Assembly (NCBI RefSeq): GCF_033807715.1
Contig: NC_084599.1
Span: 1,952,501 to 2,016,500 of the forward strand
DNA length: 64,000 nucleotides
From: Cololabis saira
Lineage: Eukaryota > Chordata > Actinopteri > Beloniformes > Belonidae
Direction: 5' to 3'
Shown: positions 56,188 through 64,000 of the stretch, piece by piece
Layout: the number at the start of each line of letters is the position of its first letter
Position numbering within the stretch: position 1 is the first letter of the stretch
The notes under the pieces: model-generated
The model's input: the letters and a program-made list of their open reading frames with translations, nothing else
Database searches by the model: none
What the model was told of the DNA's origin: nothing
Translations under genes and position numbers: made by a program

Positions 56188-58467
56188 CTAGTCCATTTCC
56201 AGCAGAAGACAGATCTTCGTGACCGGTCGCTCCAGAATGTTGAACTTGGTCTGAACCTTAACAGACCGCACCAGTCCTTGTGTGTCAGGAAAGGTCTGCA
56301 ACACCTTCCCCAATAACCAGGATCCACGAGGGGCAGTAGAGTCCACAACAAGAACAATGTCCCCTGTGACAAAGCTCCTCTTGTCCTTTGGCCACCGTTG
56401 TCGCTCCTGTAACAGTGGTAAGTACTCACGACTCCATCTGTGCCAGAAGAGATCTGCAAGAAACTGAACTTGCCTCCATCGTCGTCTGGTGTACAAATCA
56501 CTCTTCTCAAAAACCCCAGGTGGTAGAGCGGGTTTACCTTTTAATAAGAGGATGTGATTAGGAGTCAAGGGTTCCAGATCATTGGGCTCATCAGAGAGTT
56601 TTGTGAGGGGACGGTCATTTAAAATGGCTTCCACCTCACAAAGAAGTGTCTGCAGTCCTTCATCATCTAAGGTTTGCTGGTGAAGTACGGAGTTCAGCAC
56701 CTTTCTAACCATACGAATGATTCTTTCCCATGCTCCGCCATGGTGAGATGCCGCCGGAGTGTTGAAGCTCCACTTCACTCCAGACTGAAGTAATGAGTCT
56801 TGAATCTTCTTGTGGTTTAGAGCAGATAGAGCTTCCCTCAGCTCACGTTCCGCTCCTACAAAGTTGGTTCCATTATCTGATCTGATGTGTGATACTTGGC
56901 CTCTTCTGGAAATAAACCTGCGTAGTGCATGGATGCAAGAACTGGTGTCTAATGAGTATGCCATTTCCAAGTGCACTGCCCTGCTGGCCATACAGGTGAA
57001 GATAACCCCATAACGTTTGATGAGGCTGCGGCCTGCCTTCACTTCAAAAGGGCCAAAGTAATCGACACCCACATTTGTGAATGGTGGGAGGTTGAACTGA
57101 AGCCTTTCTTTGGGCAAATCTGCCATCTTTTGTTCACCCAGCTTTCCCCTGTAGCGTCTGCAAATGACACAGGACGAGATTATTTTTCTGGCTGCTGCAT
57201 TTGCACTGGTGATCCAATACTGCTGACGAAGTCTGGAAAGCAGGTGATTCCTTCCACAGTGTCCCAACTGTTCATGAATGTGGCGCAAAATGAGAGTGGA
57301 TATATGCTGATCTTTAGCAAGAATGACCGGGCGTTTCGTGCCTTCAGGCATTGCCGCTTTACTAAGCCGTCCTCCCACTCTCAAGAGCCCCTTCTCCATC
57401 ACTGGGTCAAGTTTGTAAATGTGACTGCTTTTCTTTACTCCAGATGTTCCAGCTCTTAAAGCAGTTATTTCATCACCAAACCTTTCCAGTTGACAGTACT
57501 GAATGATGGCACTTTCAGCTGTTTCAAGATCTTCCAGTGACAGTGTGTGAACACCTAGTGTGGCTCTGAAACTTTGCATCTCCTTTTCCACTTTGTTCTT
57601 TTGTAGAGACATGTCAAATCCACTGCTAGACACGCTTGATGCTTGACTTTCCTTTCTCTTTCTACTCAACATCTGCAACATCTTTCTCAGCCGTAGAAAC
57701 CAGGCCACTGAGGCTTTTAGCCTCTTCCATGAAGAGAAGTAGGCTATAAGCTGAGTTGTTGCACTCTGTGCCTCTTTGTTGGTAGATGTTGTTGCATTTG
57801 GTGCATCTTTGATGACTATAGTGTTCACTATAGCCTCTCCTTTGACCTCTGGGTCATTGCTGCCGATGGAAGAAGTCTCCACAATGTTAGCAGGCCAATC
57901 TCTTTCACTCTTGAGAAGAAAGTCTGGGCCATGGATCCATCTGGTGTGTGTAAGAAGGTACTCAGCTTTCACCCCGCGAGAGGCCTCATCAGCCGGGTTC
58001 TGTTTCGTGTCAACATACCTCCATTGTGAAACAGCAGTGGCTTCTCTAATGGTGGAGACCCTATTGGCCACAAAGGTGTGAAAGCGCTTTGTTTCATTCC
58101 TGATATACTTTAGCACAGTTGTGCTATCTGTCCAGAAGATTGAACTGTCCAGCTCTAGTTGCAGCTCTGCTTTAAGCATCCTGTCAACTCTTACTGCAAG
58201 CACAGCAGCTGTTAGCTCCATCCTTGGGATTGTCACTTTCTTTATTGGAGCAACTCGTGCCTTTCCAAGAATAAAGGCCAGATGAGTCTGGTTCTTGTCA
58301 TTCTGCAGCCTCAGATACGAAACTGTGCCGTAGCCGTTCTCGCTAGCGTCAGAGAAGTGATGTAGTTGGACACTTATGAGCTGTCCGAAGTTTTTGGGTT
58401 TGATGCATCTCGGCACGCTGAGAGCCCTGTGTTGAGCCCTTTTAGGTCTTCTAGCCACCCAACCCAC
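56188..58467 (-). CDS. BEL/Pao pol, RNase H and integrase part
   Basis: This frame (759 residues, true start by frameshift near 58430, not at its first Met) continues the polyprotein. Blocks seen are the SVPRCIKPKNFG, HHFSDASENGYG and FWTDSTTVLKYI region of a Pao-type RNase H, then the integrase zinc-binding region (HEQLGHCGRNHLLSRLRQQY and a CVIC pair, about residue 395-430). The integrase core follows, with Asp in GVDYFGPF, Asp in RSDNGTNF and Glu in GGAWERI (about residues 465-575), and a C-terminal DUF5641-like domain with RRRWRQVQFLADLFWHRW and PRGSWLLGKV. All three catalytic acids are present. Confidence 0.9.
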   Translation of the reverse strand: MGWVARRPKRAQHRALSVPRCIKPKNFGQLISVQLHHFSDASENGYGTVSYLRLQNDKNQTHLAFILGKARVAPIKKVTIPRMELTAAVLAVRVDRMLKAELQLELDSSIFWTDSTTVLKYIRNETKRFHTFVANRVSTIREATAVSQWRYVDTKQNPADEASRGVKAEYLLTHTRWIHGPDFLLKSERDWPANIVETSSIGSNDPEVKGEAIVNTIVIKDAPNATTSTNKEAQSATTQLIAYFSSWKRLKASVAWFLRLRKMLQMLSRKRKESQASSVSSSGFDMSLQKNKVEKEMQSFRATLGVHTLSLEDLETAESAIIQYCQLERFGDEITALRAGTSGVKKSSHIYKLDPVMEKGLLRVGGRLSKAAMPEGTKRPVILAKDQHISTLILRHIHEQLGHCGRNHLLSRLRQQYWITSANAAARKIISSCVICRRYRGKLGEQKMADLPKERLQFNLPPFTNVGVDYFGPFEVKAGRSLIKRYGVIFTCMASRAVHLEMAYSLDTSSCIHALRRFISRRGQVSHIRSDNGTNFVGAERELREALSALNHKKIQDSLLQSGVKWSFNTPAASHHGGAWERIIRMVRKVLNSVLHQQTLDDEGLQTLLCEVEAILNDRPLTKLSDEPNDLEPLTPNHILLLKGKPALPPGVFEKSDLYTRRRWRQVQFLADLFWHRWSREYLPLLQERQRWPKDKRSFVTGDIVLVVDSTAPRGSWLLGKVLQTFPDTQGLVRSVKVQTKFNILERPVTKICLLLEMD

Positions 58468-61400
58468 TGTTGCTGGAAGCTTTGAGGAATGTGATCATCC
58501 CAGCTGTAGCTCAACTTGCAGAGGTTCTGTAGCATCAACCTAGCAGGTAAGGTAAAGGGCGCCAGAAATCCAATGGGGTCATAAACTGAGCTTACAACAG
58601 ACAAGATGCCCCGTCTTGTGAGTGGTTTGTCTTGAGCTGCCATTTTAAACATGAAGGTGTCAGTTTGTACACACCACTGTAGTCCTAATGTTCTTTCGAC
58701 AGGGAGATTGTCTGTGTCAAAATCCAAATCTTTCACTTCCTTGGATCTTTTTTCCATGTCAATAGACTCCAACACCAACCTGCTGTTACTCATCCATTTC
58801 ACCAGCTGAAATCCTCCCAGCTGACATGCAGTGGTCAGGTCTTTCACCAAGGCAATGGCTTCTGCCTCTGATGGCAAGGACTTCAAGCAGTCATCCACAT
58901 AAAAGTTGTGCTTTATGGTGTTAATCACATGTACTGGGAATGCTGCTCTGTTGTCCTCAGCTGTTTTTTTTAACGCAAAGCTGGCACAACTGGGCGAAGA
59001 TATCGCACCAAACAGATGAACAGTCATTCTGTATTCAGTGAGAGGTTGTGTCAGTTCACCATTTGGCCACCAGAGGAAGCGAAGAAAGTCCACATCCATT
59101 TTTGCCACTTTGACTTGATGATACATTGCCTGTATATCTGCCACCACTGCTATAGGTTCTTGACGAAACCTTGTGAGAACTCCGAGTAAAGAATTTGTCA
59201 GGTTAGGTCCCTGGAGTAGCTGACTGTTGAGTGAAATTCCCTTGAAGCTTGCACTGCAGTCAAAAACCACTCTCAAAGTTCCCTTTTTTGGATGGTGCAC
59301 GCCATGATGTGGAATGTACCAGACTTTTCCTGCTTTTCCTTCCAACTGATGTCCTGGTACCCTCTCTGCATAACCTTTGTTTATGACGTCACCAAGAAAA
59401 TTAGCATATTCTTCTTCCAATGTAGCACTTTTCTCCAGTTTTCTTTTCAGGCAGAGGGCTCTTTGCTCAACAATCTGACGGTTATTGGGCATGGCAACAT
59501 TATCTTCTCTGAATGGTAGTCTCAAACAGTAATGTCCATTGTCGAGTTCTGCTGAGCTGTTCATGATTTCCATGAATTTAAGATCTTCTCTGGACATTTC
59601 TTGCTTTTCCTCTGATGATTTCTCATTGAAATCATGGCTGTATTGTTTCGTCAGCAGTTCCTCTATGTGAGCAATGGATATTCGATTGGCTGTGACAGTA
59701 GGACAACTGCTCTCAATTTCACTGCCTCCTCTGAGTGGTCCATTGATAACCCAGCCCAGTAGAGTTTTGACAGCATATGGTCCTTCACCATTGCTGTTTA
59801 CCACTTGCCATGGTTCCATTAGTTTTGGAGCATTAGTCCCAATTAATAATTCCACATCAGCATCAATAACAGGAATCTCCACAGAGTTTAAATGTGGCCA
59901 AGCACTTAACTCTTCCTGCCGTGGAATGTTGTCACGGGTCACAGGCATCTTACACTGTGTGTACACATCAGGCAAATCAAAGTAGTTGTTGCTATTGAGT
60001 GCGGCTATCTCCAGTCCTGAGATGACATGACTGCCAACAAATTTTTCTTGGTTCATTGTTCTCAACAGAAATTTGGCATTCCTTCCTCTGACCTTTAGCT
60101 CCCTCATGAGTCGCTCGGAGCAGAAAGTGGCGGTGCTGCCAGGATCTAAGAATGCATAGGTGGTTAGCATTTTGCTGCCTTTCTTAGCTTTGATGTGTAC
60201 GGGCACAATTGCCAAGACACAATCCTGTGCTCCGGCCCCTATATGGCCACATGTCTTTGGATAAACTGTAGGGCTCTTCACTGATGTTTCTTGCTGTGTG
60301 TCCTCTAATTTGTTTTTTCTTTCCTTTGAATGGATGTGGAGGATGGTAGGATGCTTCAGGTTACACACTTTGCAAGACAGACGCCTTTGACAGTCTTTGC
60401 TCATATGTCCAACTGATAAACACCCAAAGCACACACCTTTCTCTCTCAAGAAATCAATTTTCTCTCGATGCAACATCTTTTCCATTCTGGGACACGATTC
60501 CAGTTTGTGATCCTCTTCACACAGCAAACAAAACACCTTTTTTGGCTTATCAGGTGAGTTTTTCTCCCTTTGCATTTGAGTCACAGTTTCAGAATTGACA
60601 GGTGCCACGGTGGTAGCAAAACTGCTTCCCTTTCCCTTAGTGCGAACCTGAAAGACCTTGTTTCCACCTCTATGCCTTGGTGGTGAGATAGCTGTGTCCT
60701 GAATGTTTCCAAACAGCGGATTAGAAACAATAGCCACTTGTCTCTCAATGAAGTTGACAATGTCACTGAAACCTGCTGGACGATGCCTCTCCTGTAGCTC
60801 ATAAGCAGTGCTTCTCCATTTTTCCCTCAGTTTGTATGGTAATTTGAGGATTATTGCACGCATGTTTGATGGCATATTCATCTCTGACATGTAGCTTATA
60901 TCCTCCATAGCATTACAGCAAACGCGTAGAAATAAGGCATAAGCTTGCAAAGCCTTGACGTCCTCTGATTTTATCAGTGGCCATCCAAGAGCTTTCTCCA
61001 TATATGCAGTGGCTATTTTTTGCTCATTTCCAAAGCGTTCTTGTAAAAGGGTCTTTGCTCTTTGATATCCCCTGTCAGGTGGCATGTGTTGACAGCTCTT
61101 GACCAGCTCTTTAGGTTGTCCTTTGGTGTACTGCTCCAGAAAGTATAAGCAGTCTATGCTGCTAGCAGCCTTTCCTTCCACTCCATGCTCAAATGCTCTG
61201 ATAAATGTGTTGTACTCAAGAGGGTCTCCATCAAAAGTTGGTATACCTCTTGGAGGTAAGGATAATGAAGACTGTTGCTGCACTAACAGAGCTGTTATAT
61301 GATTTTGCTGTTGCATGATTGTGAAAAGATCTCCTTGGTCCACGTTAGCTTGCATCAAGCCAGTGCACTGCATAGGTTCTTGTTTAGGATGCGTGGCATG

Positions 61401-62606
61401 ATAAGTTTCCTGAAATCCTTGAAGCATGCTTGGTTTGGGATTCAGAGTGTTAGCCTTTGATCCAACATGTTGAGAAAAGGTTTCCTTGGGTCGTGCACCC
61501 AGTGTTGTGGCAGCTTTGTTGCCATATATAGGTGATTGATTGAGCTGATAGTTTGAGACTTTAGGCTGTGCCTCCATTAGCACTGCGGTGTTGCTGCCTC
61601 CTGTTGGTGGATGATGTGATTGATACTTGGAGACTTTAGGCTGTGCCTCCATTAGCACTGCGGTGTTGGTGCCTCCTGTTGGTGGATGATCGAATTGATA
61701 CTTTGTAATATGTGGAACAAATTCCACAGCAGAGGGTCTGAGAGAAGATTTAGATTTTGAACCTTCCAGATATGAGTTCATTCCATCTGAATGTGCTCTG
61801 GAGCTCTGGACATCAGAACCTCTGTACTTAAGAACAGTAACCTTTGCAGTCTGAGCAGCAATTTGGCTTTGCAATTCAAGCAGTTCCTTTTTCTGTCTGA
61901 TTTGCTCCTCCTGCGCCTCCAGCTCATGTTTGTCTTTGAGGGCAGCTGCCTTAGCACAGAGAGCAGCTCTCTCAGCCTCAGCTTTTAAACATGCAGAAGA
62001 GGTTGAAGACCTTGACGACCTGTGGCTGGAGCGGCCAGCTGATGTGCATGTTTTACCACCGACATTAGAAATGCTGTCATTTGGACCAATATCATCAGTG
62101 ACCACATAGCTTTTTGGTACAGCATCATCATTGACCACATTTAGGTTTTGTACACCATCATCATCACCTCCACCATCATCATCACCATCATCATCATCAT
62201 CACCCCCGTCGTCATCACCATATTGTTCCTTTTTATCTAGCAACCAGTCTTCCATTTTTTGTACCATTTCTTTATTGCTGTTCATTCTTGCTTGAAACCA
62301 TTTATCTTGTTTTAACAGTTCATCCTCAGGTAGCAATGGTTTCAATGATTCATGCAGTTCTTTGGTTTCCACACACAAAGTTAAAAACATTTCACACTTA
62401 GTGTGCACCTCCGACACATTTTGCTTTGAAAGCATCAGTTGCTCAACTTCGTTTGCTATTTTGCAGAGTTTCTTTAATCTGGAATTCCTTTCCTTTTGGT
62501 ATGATATAATTTTTGTTTCCAACGCTTTAACTGAGAGTTTGACAGGTCTTTTACCATGTTCATTTTCCGGTACACTTTGATTGACAGCTGCGCCCACGTT
62601 ACTCAT
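58374..62606 (-). CDS. BEL/Pao gag, protease and reverse transcriptase
   Basis: The 1410-residue frame begins with an N-terminal coiled-coil-prone region and an Asp/Gly run (about residues 128-150, from a CATCAT-type repeat). A Glu/Ala/Lys coiled coil follows (about 205-260), then a DUF1759-type Gag domain (RGIPTFDGDPLEYNTFIRAF). Zinc knuckles (CLLCEEDHKLESCP; CFGCLSVGHMSKDC) lie about residues 690-740, and a retropepsin motif (FLDPGSTATF) near 820. The reverse transcriptase runs from about 1095 with VWYIPHHGVHHPKKGTLRVV and catalytic FYVDD near 1237, and then the Pao A17 region (SSVYDPIGFLAPFTLPARLM). It ends out of frame at 58374; homology passes to the frame at 56188-58467 between about 58440 and 58415. 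Confidence 0.93.
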   Translation of the reverse strand: MSNVGAAVNQSVPENEHGKRPVKLSVKALETKIISYQKERNSRLKKLCKIANEVEQLMLSKQNVSEVHTKCEMFLTLCVETKELHESLKPLLPEDELLKQDKWFQARMNSNKEMVQKMEDWLLDKKEQYGDDDGGDDDDDGDDDGGGDDDGVQNLNVVNDDAVPKSYVVTDDIGPNDSISNVGGKTCTSAGRSSHRSSRSSTSSACLKAEAERAALCAKAAALKDKHELEAQEEQIRQKKELLELQSQIAAQTAKVTVLKYRGSDVQSSRAHSDGMNSYLEGSKSKSSLRPSAVEFVPHITKYQFDHPPTGGTNTAVLMEAQPKVSKYQSHHPPTGGSNTAVLMEAQPKVSNYQLNQSPIYGNKAATTLGARPKETFSQHVGSKANTLNPKPSMLQGFQETYHATHPKQEPMQCTGLMQANVDQGDLFTIMQQQNHITALLVQQQSSLSLPPRGIPTFDGDPLEYNTFIRAFEHGVEGKAASSIDCLYFLEQYTKGQPKELVKSCQHMPPDRGYQRAKTLLQERFGNEQKIATAYMEKALGWPLIKSEDVKALQAYALFLRVCCNAMEDISYMSEMNMPSNMRAIILKLPYKLREKWRSTAYELQERHRPAGFSDIVNFIERQVAIVSNPLFGNIQDTAISPPRHRGGNKVFQVRTKGKGSSFATTVAPVNSETVTQMQREKNSPDKPKKVFCLLCEEDHKLESCPRMEKMLHREKIDFLREKGVCFGCLSVGHMSKDCQRRLSCKVCNLKHPTILHIHSKERKNKLEDTQQETSVKSPTVYPKTCGHIGAGAQDCVLAIVPVHIKAKKGSKMLTTYAFLDPGSTATFCSERLMRELKVRGRNAKFLLRTMNQEKFVGSHVISGLEIAALNSNNYFDLPDVYTQCKMPVTRDNIPRQEELSAWPHLNSVEIPVIDADVELLIGTNAPKLMEPWQVVNSNGEGPYAVKTLLGWVINGPLRGGSEIESSCPTVTANRISIAHIEELLTKQYSHDFNEKSSEEKQEMSREDLKFMEIMNSSAELDNGHYCLRLPFREDNVAMPNNRQIVEQRALCLKRKLEKSATLEEEYANFLGDVINKGYAERVPGHQLEGKAGKVWYIPHHGVHHPKKGTLRVVFDCSASFKGISLNSQLLQGPNLTNSLLGVLTRFRQEPIAVVADIQAMYHQVKVAKMDVDFLRFLWWPNGELTQPLTEYRMTVHLFGAISSPSCASFALKKTAEDNRAAFPVHVINTIKHNFYVDDCLKSLPSEAEAIALVKDLTTACQLGGFQLVKWMSNSRLVLESIDMEKRSKEVKDLDFDTDNLPVERTLGLQWCVQTDTFMFKMAAQDKPLTRRGILSVVSSVYDPIGFLAPFTLPARLMLQNLCKLSYSWDDHIPQSFQQQWVGWLEDLKGLNTGLSACRDASNPKTSDSS

Positions 62607-62876
62607 TTTGCTTTGATTTAGCAGAACTGTCGAAGATTTTATTCAGAATTGTAGCAGGATTTACCTGTATCCTTTTTGTGAGAAGGCCAATCTCTTCCAC
62701 ACAGCCTTTAACAATTCAGATTTTGTCCTACCATGAGTCTTCGGCGTTGGTTTGCACAGGCTGTCACTTGTCTCCGTCTCCAATTGAGTGGAATCAGCTG
62801 GCACGCACCTGAGCGCAGAGCTTTCCTTGGGTGTAGCGGATCAAGAAACTAAATGAAGCTAAGTTTTTCAACAAAA
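62607..62876 (-). other. BEL/Pao 5' leader
   Basis: About 270 bp lie between the 5' LTR and the gag ATG. The bases after the LTR (TTTTGTTGAAAAACTTAGC on the minus strand) do not look like a primer site I can assign to a tRNA. Confidence 0.6.
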
Positions 62877-63289
62877 TGTTACGGCAATCTATCCACAAAA
62901 AATGCCATATGAGGGATTTTGAAGCCATTTCCAACTCATGCTGGTTCTGAAAGAAGTGGTCCGACAGGGAGCTGCGTTCAACACTTTATTTTGCATGTGA
63001 AGCCTCAAAAAACACCTACAAAAAACCTGGGTGCTGACGAGCCGGTGTAGTATCAAAAACAATAAACTAATAAGCTGCTGGTGATAGAACAACCATACGG
63101 ACCCACACAAACTCTTTGTTCACGGTTGAAAAACTGTGTGGCTTCCAGCTCCTAATTCCCCATCTGATCACCTGTGTCTCCCTTACTTAACCTCTGATTG
63201 CCAATCACCTCCCATGCCCACAGGTGCGCATGACAACCTCCACCCACACATACACACACACATAGCAGAACTCTAAATTGGCTACAACA
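62877..63289 (-). repeat. 5' LTR of the BEL/Pao element
   Basis: 413 bp; it would drive transcription leftwards. An AATAAA-like motif on the minus strand could not be placed with confidence. Confidence 0.95.
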
Positions 63290-64000
63290 CAGTGTTTCAG
63301 GTACAAAATGACTGTTTCTCGCTGAGATGATGCCAAAAAGCGGATTTCTGTCATAACATTGATTTACCTTCTGATTTTTCAAGGCAAGCTATTGAAAACG
63401 TCAGAAAAATGGAGAAAGGAGTCTATGTAGTTGATTTGAGAGACTCATTTCATTATTGGACTCACCAAAACACTTACAGTGTTTCAGGTACAAAATGACT
63501 GTTTCTCGCTGAGAAAATGCCAAAAAGCGGATTTCTGTCATAACATTGTTTTACCTTCTGATTTTTCAAGGCAAGCTATTGAAAACGTCAGAAAATTGGA
63601 GAAAAGAGTCTATGTAGTTTGATTTGAGAGACTCATTTCATTATTGGACTCACCAAACCACTTACAGTGTTTCAGGTACAAAATGACCTTTTCTCGCTGA
63701 GAAAATGCCAAAAAGCGGATTTCTGTAATAACATTGTTTTACCTTCTGATTTTTTAAGGCAAGCTATTGAAAACGTTAGAAAATTGGAGAAAGGAGTCTA
63801 TGTAGTTGATTTGAGAGACTCATTTCATTATTGGACTCACCAAACCTCTTACAGTGTTTCAGGTACAAAATGACTGTTTCTCGCTGAGAAAATGCCAAAA
63901 AGCGGATTTCTGTCATAACATTGATTTACCTTCTGATTTTTTAAGGCAAGCTATTGAAAACGTCAGAAAATTGGAGAAAGGAGTCTATGTAGTTGATTTG
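63290..64000 (-). repeat. 187-bp satellite, continuing past the BEL/Pao element
   Basis: The monomers, orientation and spacing are the same as at 49625-55596, starting with the duplicated CAGTG and continuing to the window end. The array therefore extends beyond 64 kb. Confidence 0.95.

Larger units (their letters stand above)
55597..63289 (-). mobile_element. nearly intact BEL/Pao LTR retrotransposon
   Basis: Two 413-bp LTRs (55597-56009 and 62877-63289) appear identical and flank a minus-strand gag-pol. The 5-bp duplication CAGTG (55592-55596, 63290-63294) is part of the satellite monomer, so it inserted into the array. Only one frame break is seen in ~6.4 kb of coding sequence, so insertion is very recent. 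Confidence 0.95.

Noticed and set aside
57776..62580. Plus-strand ORFs within the BEL/Pao element
   Set aside because: They are antisense shadows of the well-supported polyprotein.
45103..64000. CRISPR-like array
   Set aside because: The repeat is a head-to-tail 187-bp satellite without unique spacers, in eukaryotic DNA.

Overview
This is eukaryotic DNA, almost certainly from a ray-finned (teleost) fish. It is intron- and repeat-rich and AT-leaning. It carries the mixture typical of teleost genomes: L2-like and L1-like LINEs, Gypsy/chromovirus and BEL/Pao LTR retrotransposons, hAT, Tc1/mariner and PIF/Harbinger-type DNA transposons, and a long tandem satellite. A run of exactly 500 N (49125-49624) marks an assembly gap. 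I cannot name the species. Only one host protein gene is convincing, a ten-finger C2H2 zinc-finger gene on the minus strand (8047-9471) with a likely non-coding 5' exon.

Layout. 1-5.9 kb: a dead Gypsy element (LTR plus gag), broken by a LINE fragment, a Harbinger-type MITE and a hAT relic, followed by an internally deleted L1 fragment. 6-10.4 kb: AT-rich flank and the zinc-finger gene. 10.4-22.9 kb: a degenerate 40-bp minisatellite containing a minus-strand L2-like LINE, itself split by two hAT elements, a mariner and a complete but defective chromovirus with near-identical LTRs. 22.9-33.75 kb: one L1-like element whose two halves lie in opposite orientation on either side of a hAT, a copy of the zinc-finger gene's 3' end and more minisatellite. 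Its 16-bp target-site duplications are also inverted. The simplest reading is a ~9.5 kb genomic inversion with one breakpoint inside L1 ORF2 and the other exactly at a hAT terminus. 33.8-45.1 kb: older LINE, hAT, LTR-like and MITE remnants with no recognised gene. 45.1-64 kb: a ~187-bp satellite array. It faces one way left of the gap and the opposite way right of it, carries a 2313-bp higher-order duplication and a Harbinger-type insert, and hosts a nearly intact BEL/Pao element (55597-63289) with LTRs that look identical.

How the parts relate. Undoing the inversion puts every minisatellite block in one orientation and places the zinc-finger 3'-end copy in direct orientation to the gene. That suggests an old tandem duplication of the zinc-finger locus whose second copy was destroyed by hAT insertion and the inversion. 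The chromovirus shows an exact 11-nt match between its primer-binding site and the predicted 5' end of its own transcript, the signature of Tf1/sushi-type self-priming. I found no wholly new gene system. The notable content is this rearrangement history, the self-priming signature, and the satellite with its higher-order and inverted structure.
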